Shown: in pieces, positions 55,530-64,000 of the stretch
Position numbering within the stretch: the first letter of the stretch is position 1
Layout of the letters: each line of letters starts with the position of its first letter
Source of the DNA: Doryteuthis pealeii
Taxonomy: Eukaryota; Mollusca; Cephalopoda; Myopsida; Loliginidae
NCBI GenBank assembly: GCA_023376005.1
Contig: CM042145.1
Coordinates: 16,547,022-16,611,021 of the forward strand
Reading direction: 5' to 3'
Length of the DNA stretch: 64,000 nucleotides
The notes under the pieces: model-generated
What the model was told of the DNA's origin: nothing
Database searches by the model: none
What the model saw: the letters and a program-made list of their open reading frames with translations, nothing else
Program-made: the position numbers and the translations under genes

Positions 55530-55705
55530 ACAAGGTTCCTGATTACAACAAGAAGTTTCCCAAGTTCGAAAAGAAGGTTCCCAAATCCGAGAAGGTTCCC
55601 GGGTCCAAGGAGATTCCCGAGTCCGACAAGAAATACCTGAAGAAGGCCAGAGGGCACATCAGCCGAAATGTTGTACAGATAACAATGAGGATGAGGACAA
55701 TAGTG
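55530..55705 (+). repeat. Family J fragment
   Basis: 'gaaatacctgaagaaggcca' and 'agccgaaatgttgtacagat' match the 53.3-kb element; the terminal arms are reduced to 'gaggacaatagt'. Confidence 0.7.
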
Positions 55706-55779
55706 TACCATTGTCCTTTTTTCCGAGCGCTACTACGATAACGGTAAGGTGGCGGCGGCGTATATATTATATAGCGGGT

Positions 55780-56110
55780 CTCGTCCACGTACCTCCAAAT
55801 TCACAGTGCTAAAATGGTGTTGATAGAAATTACAACACGAGAAATATGTAGTCACCACTGCTCCTTTATTATCGTGCTCGCCTAGTGGGCTCATACCAGA
55901 GAGGAGGAAAGGCAGAGAGGACGAGAGAGAGAACACTACTTGATTATTGTAACCCCACACTAGCCACTAGAGGCCCGATCCATACCCTACGATGGCCGAA
56001 GGCAAAAAGAGAGCGATACATTTCTTCGTTGTTCCACGTCACCACGTGACTTCCGGTCAACACCCGACTTCCAGTCAACACCCGACTTCCGGTTGCCAGT
56101 CAATTCTCAG
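55780..56110 (-). mobile_element. CpG-rich LTR-like segment
   Basis: On the minus strand three ACCGGAAGT-type (ETS-like) motifs (56050-56095, one mutated) are followed by a G+C-rich stretch. Then come AATAAAGGAGC (about 55866) and 'ggaggtacgtggacgagacc', like a primer-binding region. This order fits an LTR in antisense. It is the most CpG-dense block in the window. A plus-strand frame beginning MAEGKKRAIHFF at 55992 is an alternative but has no domain. Confidence 0.35.
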
Positions 56111-56780
56111 TTCAGGGTCACGCTACGGTCAAATCATCGTTCATCCTGTTTTGGGTCATCACTATTTTTTAAACCTTTATCATCTCTTATTTATTTATTT
56201 CTTCCTCCCCCTTCCATTAGTAGTCCTAGCTCACAAAAGTCAATAATATACCCATCTTGCAACAATAGTCTGAATCATCCAAATGATACTAATTATCAAG
56301 CCTCATCTAAAAAATTCAGAGAAATTATTACAATGTTTGATAGGTTCACTTAAGAGCTATTGCCAAATAGTTCAATATGTAAAAAACATAATAATCTTGA
56401 TTTAACTCTCTCTCTTTCATTTTTTTTTTTCTTTGCTTCTTTTCATCTTTTCATTATGTTCAATTTAAAGATTAGCATTATTGTTTTCACATTCTAAACC
56501 CCTCTATCTATCTTTCTCCTACTTTTTCTTTTTTTCTTATATTTTTCTGTGTAGCATGTTCTTTCTTTCTTTATACTAAAAACGGAATGGTCCATTATTT
56601 AGCTGAGGTGATGACACTCATAAGAAATAAGAATTCGGCACATAAGCAACACCAGATAATCAGTAGTTGCATTTTTGCATTTCATCTTGGATGATTCAGA
56701 CGGTCTCATTTTTAACCAGAGGGTGTTGCAAGATGATAGCAGATAGAAGATTAAAGAACACTAGTATTAATAATATTATT
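56111..56780. other. Unassigned, T-rich
   Basis: Low-complexity C/T stretches at 56405-56470 and 56500-56570. No gene supported. Confidence 0.35.
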
Positions 56781-56781
56781 A

Positions 56782-57700
56782 AGGACCAAAATGTCTGTGC
56801 ATTTTTCCTAGGATCAAAATGTCTGTGCATTTTCCCTTGGATCAAAGTGTCTGTGCATTTTCCCTTGGATCAAAGTGTCTGTGCATTTTCCCTTGGATCA
56901 AAGTGTCTGTGCATTTCCTAGGATCAAAATGTCTGTGCATTTTCTCTTGGATCAAAATGTCTGTGCATTTTCCCTTGGATCAAAGTGTCTGTGCATTTTC
57001 CCTAGGATCAAAGTGTCTGTGCATTTTCCAGATCAAAATGTCTGTGCATTTTCCCTAGGATCAAAATGTCTGTGCATTTTCCCTAGGATCAAAGTGTCTG
57101 TGCATTTTCCTTGGATCAAAGTGTCTGTGCATTTTCCCTAGGATCAAAGTGTCTGTGCATTTTCCCTTGGATCAAAATGTCTGTGCATTTTCCCTTGGAT
57201 CAAAGTGTCTGTGCATTTTCCCTTGGATCAAAGTGTCTGTGCATTTTCCCTCGGATCAAAATGTCTGTGCATTTTCCCTAGGATCAAAATGTCTGTGCAT
57301 TTATCAAGTGTCTGTGCATTTTCCCTAGGATCAAAATGTCTGTGCATTTTCCCTTGGATCAAAGTGTCTGTGCATTTTCCCTGGATCAAAGTGTCTGTGC
57401 ATTTTCCCTAGGATCAAAGTGTCCATTTTCCCTAGGATCAAATGTCTATGCATTTTCCTAGGATCAAATGTCTGTGCATTTTCCCTAGGATCAAAGTGTC
57501 TGTGCATTTTCCCTAGGATCAAAATGTCTGTGTCCCCTAGGATCAAAATGTCTGTGCATTTTCCCTTGGATCAAAGTCTGTGCATTTTCCCTAGGATGTC
57601 TGTGCATTTTCCCTTGGATCAAAATGTCTGTGCATTTTCCCTAGGATCAAAGTGTCTGTGCATTTTCCTTGGATCAAAATGTCTACATACTCTACCTACG
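56782..57700. repeat. 28-bp minisatellite, about 33 units
   Basis: Unit GGATCAAAATGTCTGTGCAT plus TTTCCCTA. Variant positions (AAAGTG or AAAATG; CCTTGG or CCTAGG) alternate in patches, showing higher-order spread of variants. Contiguous units without spacers. Confidence 0.96.
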
Positions 57701-57756
57701 GTCAAAATGTCACTCCCCAGCACTTCTAACTAGATCCAATGTATTATATGTGTACT

Positions 57757-58020
57757 CTGTAAACCACGTTACCTATGAGTAAGATGTAACGCAAGGTCAA
57801 TTTCTTAAGTAGATTTTAACAGGTTTGATTTTAGAATTTTCTTTCCCTTAGAGTGATTGTCATACCAAAGTTGAAGAACTCTGTCTGTCATACTATTTAC
57901 CCATAGCTGGAGGGAGAATAGTTGGATGCATACCTTTCCCAAGGGTATTAGCACAATGTGAAATGCAAACAACCTCATCCAGGATTTGAACTTAGGTTAT
58001 TTCCTATAACTCCAACATAA
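57757..58020 (-). repeat. SINE family B, antisense, head disrupted
   Basis: Body complete; the head is cut where the foldback begins, and 'acgataaccattacaccaca' resumes at about 58277. Confidence 0.75.
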
Positions 58021-58093
58021 AAAGGGGATCCACTCTGAATGAATTTTATCTGTTAATTAATCTACCTGTCATTTTCCCATTAAACTAACCCTA

Positions 58094-58132
<39 letters not shown>

Positions 58133-58247
58133 CCCCGTCTTCTTTTTTCCTAGTAGATCAATAAATAAATAAATAAATAAATAATTTATCAGTCAATCAG
58201 AGTGGTTCCCCTTTGTTTATGTTGGAGTTATAGGAAATAATCTGAAC
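58005..58247. mobile_element. Foldback with telomere-type core, different family
   Basis: Arms 'tcctataactccaacataaa...ggggatccactctga' and its inverse 'tcagagtggttccccttt...gttggagttatagga' enclose about nine CCCTAA/CCCTAAA units (58085-58135) and an (AAAT)n run (58158-58183). The arms are unrelated to the GGACC family. It sits inside a SINE B copy. Confidence 0.8.
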
Positions 58248-58612
58248 TTTTTTCACCAAACCCATTTCTTATGACGATAACCATTACACCACACACCTCC
58301 AACTAGTATATACCAACATATTCCAAAACCTTTGACTCACCTTAATATTATTTGTAGATTACTTTTCAACATGATTTACTTCTTCAAATGTATCTTGAAC
58401 AACAAACAGTTATATCCTGTGTAAGAAGACATCTGTTCTGCATCTTTTATAACCTAAATTTATAAATCAAATTTTATATATTTCAACAGATGTGCTTCTT
58501 TCATCACTAAAATGTTTTTTTTCAATAAGTCACGTCTTTAATGAGATACACAGGCTGTTGTAGACATAATTGTCAACAGTTTGGAATCTACAGAAATATA
58601 TTAAGTAGGTAT

Positions 58613-58890
58613 TTACCAATTCCTTAACACAAGCAGGATGTGACACAAAGTCAATTTTTAAGTGGAGTTTAACAGGTTTGAATTCAGAGTATTTATTTAT
58701 TCTCCAAGACTGATTGCTCTACCAAGGTTAAAGATCCTCAGTCAGCTCTACTATTTACGCATAGCTGGAGGGAGAATAGTTGGATTCATACCTTTCCAAA
58801 GGGTATTAGTACTATGTGAAATGCTACCAGACTCATCCTGGATTTGAACACTGTTCGCCATGTCCATTTGCTACGATGATAACACCTCAT
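58613..58890 (-). repeat. SINE family B, antisense
   Basis: From 'accaattccttaacacaagc' to a diverged head 'acgatgataacacctcat'. Confidence 0.8.
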
Positions 58891-59020
58891 ATATTAAGTA
58901 ACAGTTGATTTATTTTTCTTTTCTTGTGAATAATCTGTGCTTTCTTCGTGATAAACATTTCAAGGTCGAGCTTTTAATTGCTCTTACCTTTTATTTGACT
59001 GCTGACCTACTAAAGCTCAA

Positions 59021-59021
<1 letters not shown>

Positions 59022-59065
<44 letters not shown>
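59022..59065. repeat. (TA)n then (TG)n microsatellite
   Basis: About 30 bp AT followed by 14 bp GT. Confidence 0.95.
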
Positions 59066-59066
<1 letters not shown>

Positions 59067-59067
59067 A

Positions 59068-59460
59068 TACTTTCATACTGTCGTGTAGCAAGTCACCAAA
59101 AGTGGAATATAACTGAGTTCAAAACAAACGAAAAATCCGGAAAAACCAGCTGGTGTAATGGTTAGAATCCCCGCCTGTCAGCTTGACAGTCAGGGTTCGA
59201 ATCACACACAAAGCAGTTTTCCTGTCTATAGCTCTGCTGATGAGGCCTAATGGGCTGAAATGTACATACAGAGATTGACTTTTTCTCGATTTGTTTAGCC
59301 TTACATTTAAATGGGTATGCCCGCCTAATTCATTAATTATCAATTAATTAATTTTCAAAAATTAGGTATGACTTCAATTAAGCACATATTTTCCCAAAAA
59401 TTGTCGGCTAAAAGCCATATCAAACACATTGTTTGTTTGTTTGTTTACTTCTTGTATATG
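59068..59460 (+). mobile_element. Family D SINE, full length with tRNA-like head
   Basis: Order: leader (59068-59145), tRNA-like head with A box TGGTGTAATGG (59151) and B box GGTTCGAATC (59194), hammerhead (59232-59273), A+T-rich 3' part ending 'gtttgtttgtttacttctt'. The A and B boxes would support polymerase III transcription. The sequence between them resembles tRNA-Asp/Glu, but the anticodon arm is replaced by CTGTCAGCTTGACAG. No reverse transcriptase is encoded. Confidence 0.85.
59232..59273 (+). ncRNA. Hammerhead ribozyme in full-length family D
   Basis: Core CTGATGA (59237-59243), GAAA (59257-59260). Stem I CTCTG (59232-59236) with CAGAG (59269-59273). Stem II GGCCT with GGGCT, two wobble pairs, loop AAT. 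Stem III ATGTACAT (59260-59267). Predicted cleavage after A59268. The U-to-G change in stem II (AGGCT to GGGCT) keeps pairing as U-G. Confidence 0.82.
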
Positions 59461-59529
59461 TATACATAATATATAAATGAACCTGATAAGTATATTTTAT
59501 ATGATCAATTAATCAAATGTTAATCTGTA

Positions 59530-59640
59530 AGCCCAATATTTTGGTTAATCTTAATGACATGTCAACCCATCTGGGGTTATTTTATGCCTAGAGGTTAGGG
59601 AATCACATTCATTATTTCTTAAGAGTTTTTGCACACAGTT
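59530..59640 (-). repeat. Family C 3' end, antisense
   Basis: 'ttaatgacatgtcaacccat' to 'gagtttttgcacacag'. Confidence 0.75.
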
Positions 59641-59762
59641 ATATATATTTACCAACCCCTCCACATGAGCAGGATGAGATACAAGGTTTATTTCTTAAAT
59701 GCAGTTTAACAGGTTTGAACTCAGAGTTTTCCTTCTCCTAGAATGGTTACCTAGCCAAGGGT
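59641..59762 (-). repeat. SINE family B 3' fragment, antisense
   Basis: 'accaacccctccacatgagc' to 'gaatggttacctagccaagg', then interrupted. Confidence 0.75.
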
Positions 59763-59904
59763 TATTTTATTAATGATTTCTGATTTGAAAAATTTTAACT
59801 GATGTTGTAGCTTTGGTTCTGGGCAAACACCAAACTATATTTTTGGTACAAATAATGTTCAATATATGTGAAATAATAATAGAAAAAAATTTTGTCTTAG
59901 ATTC

Positions 59905-60307
59905 AGTGCCACATCAGGATATTGATCTTGCTATGAAAAAAAAAAAATCATCAATAACTTAAAATTGGTTGACTTTAAGACTTTTTTAATAGGATTTTTG
60001 GATTTCTTGGGTAAAAATGTTTTTATAAGCCAAATTTTAGGAGTAGGGAAGCTCTAGAACTCATTTTACAGACAAAAATAGATTACAAAAGTTCACCATT
60101 TTTCGCAAACTCCATCAAATTTGGAGAGCTAAGAATTGACATAACTCTGCCAATTTTTGGAATTGGATGTTCAAATTTTGGGGATTGTCTAACTTTAACA
60201 CAATCCACACCTGTACAAAATTTCAGAAAAATTGAAGAGGGTGGGTGACAATTTGACTTTTTTCTGGATGATTTGACATGGAACTGCCCATATATTTGTC
60301 CTAATAA

Positions 60308-60358
<51 letters not shown>

Positions 60359-60930
60359 CTTACCCCTCCACATTTGTAGCATGTGATGCAAGATCAATTT
60401 CTTAAGTGAAGTTTAACATGTTTGAATTTGGAGTTTTCCTTCTCCTAGACTGGTTAAAGACCCCAGTCTGCTATACTATTTGGGTAATTCCATGTAAAAT
60501 CATCCAGAAAAAAGTAAAATTATCTCCCACCCCCTTCAATTTAAAAAAAAAAAAGAAGATATCCAGGCATGGATTATGTTAAAGTAAGACAATCCCCAAA
60601 AGTTGAGCTTCCAATTCCAAACATTGTCCGAGTTATGAAAAATCCCTTTTGTAATCTATTTTTGTCTGTAAAATGAGTTCTAGAGCTTCCCTACTCCTAA
60701 AATTGGTTCATAGAAGTTTTTTGGCCCAAGGAATCCAAAAAGGCTATCAAAAAAGTTTTAAAGTTAAGTTATTAATGATTTCTGATTTTTTCATAGCAAG
60801 ATCTGCAAGCCTCTGCCCTTGGTGTGTGGCTGCTTTTTTTGATCTTCAAATGTGAGGAAAAAAGATATACTTAAAAATGTTGACTAATGTCGGCATCTTA
60901 ATTTTTAAAACTATGTGACATAATTTTTCC
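59905..60930. mobile_element. Large foldback, about 370-bp arms, with nested SINE B
   Basis: 'aggagtagggaagctctaga' and 'aactcattttacagacaaaa' at about 60040-60080 are inverted at about 60660-60700. The arms (59920-60292 and 60483-60805) diverge by about 20-25%. The centre holds (TA)n (60308-60353) and a SINE B fragment (60357-60482). The right flank (60805-60930) matches inverse 2930-3075. Confidence 0.8.
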
Positions 60931-60964
60931 CAAAAATTCTTGGAAGAGGGGATGAATACATATA

Positions 60965-61020
60965 TGTAAATATATAAGGTCCTTGCTGGATGCCCCATAC
61001 TTGCAAACTTATGTCACAAT
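60965..61020 (-). repeat. Very short LINE fragment
   Basis: 'aaggtccttgctggatgccc' resembles 9450-9475 and 16125-16145. Confidence 0.4.
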
Positions 61021-62242
61021 TAATTTCGTTTATTTAAAAAAATAAACAAAAGCTGGAAATGATAATTCTTTCTTTGCTTGGTGAAATAAGGGCCAACATG
61101 GGGTTGAAAGTCTGTTTCTTCATCGGCTGATTCGGGTGTGGGGTTGGTAGTCTGTTCTTGGCTGACGACTTGGTTCTGTGTGACACAGGGATGTGGCGTG
61201 GATCGGAGGTTCGGTGGTTCTTTTGATCTTGCCCTGGTTGGAGCGACGCTCTGTGCCAACTCCGATAGTCAACTAACTTATCGACTTTAAGTGAGCTGTT
61301 TTTATGATTGTCAGTAGGCTCGGAAAACGCTTGGAAAGGTTTTTGGGGAAAAATTTATGATTGGTTGAAAAACGTTAATAAGGGATATTTCTAATTGTTC
61401 ATAAAATTTGTTTTTCACCTGGAAGCCTGTGTGGAGCCTATGCATGGAACACTTGTTTTGTTCATTTCATTTAGAGCTTCTGTGTGACACAGGGATGTGG
61501 CGTGGATCGGAGGTTCGGTGGTTCTTTTGATCTTGCCCTGGTTGGAGCGACGCTCTGTGCCAACTCCGATAGTCAACTAACTTATCGACTTTAAGTGAGC
61601 TGTTTTTATGATTGTCAGTAGGCTCGGAAAACGCTTGGAAAGGTTTTTGGGGAAAAATTTATGATTGGTTGAAAAACGTTAATCGGGGATATTTCTAATT
61701 GTTCATAAAATTTGTTTTTCACCTGGAAGCCTGTGTGGAGCCTATGCATGGAACACTTGTTTTGTTCATTTCATTTAGAGCTTCTGTGTGACACAGGGAT
61801 GTGGCGTGGATCGGAGGTTCGGTGGTTCTTTTGATCTTGCCCTGGTTGGAGCGACGCTCTGTGCCAACTCCGATAGTCAACTAACTTATCGACTTTAAGT
61901 GAGCTGTTTTTATGATTGTCAGTAGGCTCGGAAAACGCTTGGAAAGGTTTTTGGGGAAAAATTTATGATTGGTTGAAAAACGTTAATCGGGGATATTTCT
62001 AATTGTTCATAAAATTTGTTTTTCACCTGGAAGCCTGTGTGGAGCCTATGCATGGAACACTTGTTTTGTTCATTTCATTTAGAGCTACTGTCGGGTCAAC
62101 ATCCATTTAATGTTAGATTCTCAGTTGATTAGGTTCTGTTCCGAAGTATTTTGTTTTTCCTTTTAATTTGTTTTGTTGGTGAGTGGATGTATTGGGTTAG
62201 TAAAATTTATGAATCAAGAGAGATATCTATTTCTGTTATAAC
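61020..62242 (-). mobile_element. LTR-like element with 304-bp unit tripled
   Basis: Same family as 13266-13858 and 25271-26396. Read on the minus strand it starts TGTTATAACAGAAATAG. Plus-strand marks of the 304-bp unit, CTGTGTGACACAGGGATG, lie at 61176, 61480 and 61784. Each unit has a CCAAT box (inverse of TGATTGGTTGAAAAACG). Units are about 99% identical by eye. An AATAAA lies near the minus-strand 3' end (TTTATTTAAAAAAATAAAC on plus, about 61028). Confidence 0.55.
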
Positions 62243-62369
62243 AATACCTACATGATAGATACTTCTTATAAGAATAAACAGTTGCCATGTAGATTAACTT
62301 TTTTTGAAAAGACATTGATTTATGAATGATAAGGGTAAATATAGCATGATATTTAATACAACATATACA

Positions 62370-62405
62370 TTCTCTGTCTCTATCTCTGTCTCTCTGTCTC
62401 TCTCT
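62370..62405. repeat. (TCTG)/(TCTC) microsatellite
   Basis: Short 'tctctgtctctatctctgtc' tract. Confidence 0.9.
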
Positions 62406-62521
62406 GGGACTTAGAATATGTCAATTGTATCCCCTGCAGAGTTTTAAGAGCCTACCTGCACCCCCCCCCTCAATAGATAGAAATAGACTACGATAGATAA
62501 GATATGATATACTGCTTGATT

Positions 62522-62566
<45 letters not shown>

Positions 62567-62607
62567 TTTTGTCTATTTATCTATCTATCTATCTATTTTT
62601 GTCTATT

Positions 62608-62639
<32 letters not shown>

Positions 62640-62657
62640 TTTTGTCTATTTCTATCT

Positions 62658-62709
<52 letters not shown>

Positions 62710-63471
62710 GTCTATCTATCTATTCTATTGTCTATCTATCTATCTATTCTATCTATTATCTATCTATCTATTGTCTATTTCTACTCTATCTATCTATCTA
62801 TCTATTTCTATCATCTATCTATTTTTGTCTATTTCTATCTATCTATCTATCTATCTATTTCTATCTATCTATCTATTGTCTATTTCTATCTATCTATCTA
62901 TCTATCTATTGTCTATTTCTATCCTATCTATCTATTTCTATCTTTTCTATCTATCTATCTATCTATTTTTGTCTATCTATCTATCTCTATCTATCTATCT
63001 ATTTCTATCTATCTTCTATCTATCTATCTATCTATCTATTTCTATCTGTCTATTTCTATTCTATCTAATCTATCTATCTATTTGTCTATTTCTTCTATCT
63101 AATCTATCTATCTTCTATCTTATTTTGTCTATTTCTATCTATCTATCTATCTATCTATTTGTCTATTTCTATCTATCTATCTATCTATTTCTATCTCTAA
63201 TCTATCTTATTATATCATATTTCTATTCTATCTATCTATCTATCTATTTCTATCTATTTCTATCTATGTCTATGCTTCTATCTATCTATCATATTTCTAT
63301 CTATTTCTTATCTATCTATTCTTGTCTATTATCTATCTATCTATTCTCTATATCTATTTATCTATCTATCTATCTATCTATCTATAATCTTCTATCTATC
63401 TATGTCTATTTCTATCTATCTATCTATCTATCTATCTATTCTATTTCTATCTATCTATCTATTTGTCTATT

Positions 63472-63550
<79 letters not shown>

Positions 63551-63722
63551 TTCTATCTATCTATCGTCTATTTCTATCTATCTATTTTGTCTATCTTATC
63601 TATCTACTCTGTCTATTTCTATCTATCTATCTATTGTCTATTATCTATTCTATCTATCTATCTGTCTATTGTCTATCTATCTATCTATGTCTATTCTATC
63701 TATCTATCTATCTATTCTATTT

Positions 63723-63762
<40 letters not shown>

Positions 63763-63801
63763 GTCTATTTCTATCTATCTATCTATCTATCTATCTATTT
63801 C

Positions 63802-63833
<32 letters not shown>

Positions 63834-64000
63834 TTATCTATCTATTCTATCTATCTATCTATCTATGTCTATTTCTATCTATCTATCTCTATTGTCTATT
63901 TCTATCTATCTATCTATCTATCTATCTATTTTTGTCTAATTTCTATCTAATCTATTATCTATCTATCTATCTATCTATTTTTGTCTATCTATCTATCTAT
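62522..64000. repeat. (CTAT)n array running off the right edge
   Basis: At least 1.48 kb of CTAT/TATC tetranucleotides, broken by recurrent TTTTTGTCTATTTCTATC-type variants. Long frames rich in Ser/Ile/Tyr/Leu are trivial translations of the array. Confidence 0.98.

Noticed and set aside
56782..57700. CRISPR-like array of 28-bp repeats
   Set aside because: Units are directly contiguous with no unique spacers, and the context is an animal genome.
62504..63950. Several frames of 68-182 codons of Ser-Ile-Tyr-Leu
   Set aside because: Trivial reading of CTAT repeats.

Overview
The window looks like intergenic or intronic DNA from an animal, probably an invertebrate. It is A+T-rich and poor in CpG, and it is packed with dispersed repeats, long microsatellites and vertebrate-type TTAGGG repeats. 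It carries remnants of non-LTR retrotransposons of a kind common in molluscs and other marine invertebrates. A lophotrochozoan such as a mollusc is plausible, but the sequence alone does not settle the taxon. I found no convincing host protein-coding gene, true tRNA or rRNA. The open frames present are short, low-complexity or part of repeats.

Most of the window can be assigned to recurring families. (A) A tRNA-derived SINE with an intact-looking acceptor stem, A box and B box (8.4, 12.3, 17.3, 32.7, 34.8, 36.1 and 40.4-41.2 kb). (B) A second tRNA-like SINE, 14 or more copies, ending in a (TA)n tail (e.g. 4.7, 24.3, 27.3, 30.8, 51.6, 58.6 kb). (C) A retroposon of up to about 550 bp with an (AATC)n tail (0.65, 12.8, 22.8, 32.2, 40.1, 48.3 kb). 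(D) A tRNA-headed SINE with a hammerhead ribozyme (3.4-4.1, 19.1, 59.1 kb). (F) An unclassified repeat beginning near a CTGT run (8.8, 16.9, 21.9, 28.3, 47.8 kb). LINE C-terminal fragments lie at 9.4, 16.0-16.8, 21.4, 23.6 and 31.6-32.2 kb. LTR-like remnants lie at 1.9, 7.0-8.3, 13.3, 15.5, 19.4-20.0, 25.3-26.4, 35.3, 55.8 and 61.0-62.2 kb. DNA transposon derivatives include MITEs with verified 8-bp target duplications (2.4, 25.0, 37.8 kb) and a hAT-like element (38.3 kb). Large foldbacks lie at 3.4-4.1, 18.25, 30.3, 31.1, 53.2, 53.7 and 59.9-60.9 kb.

Two signals stand out. First, eight hammerhead-ribozyme motifs occur in at least four unrelated sequence contexts. Each has the conserved core and two or three helices, usually with a very short self-complementary stem III as described for retroelement hammerheads. 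Second, a family of foldback MITEs carries telomere-type TTAGGG repeats at a fixed internal position, and a second, unrelated foldback does the same.

The right edge (62.5-64.0 kb) is a CTAT microsatellite array that runs off the window. Nothing here suggests a functional operon or gene cluster; interactions between features are those of mobile elements, such as nesting, truncation and tandem amplification.
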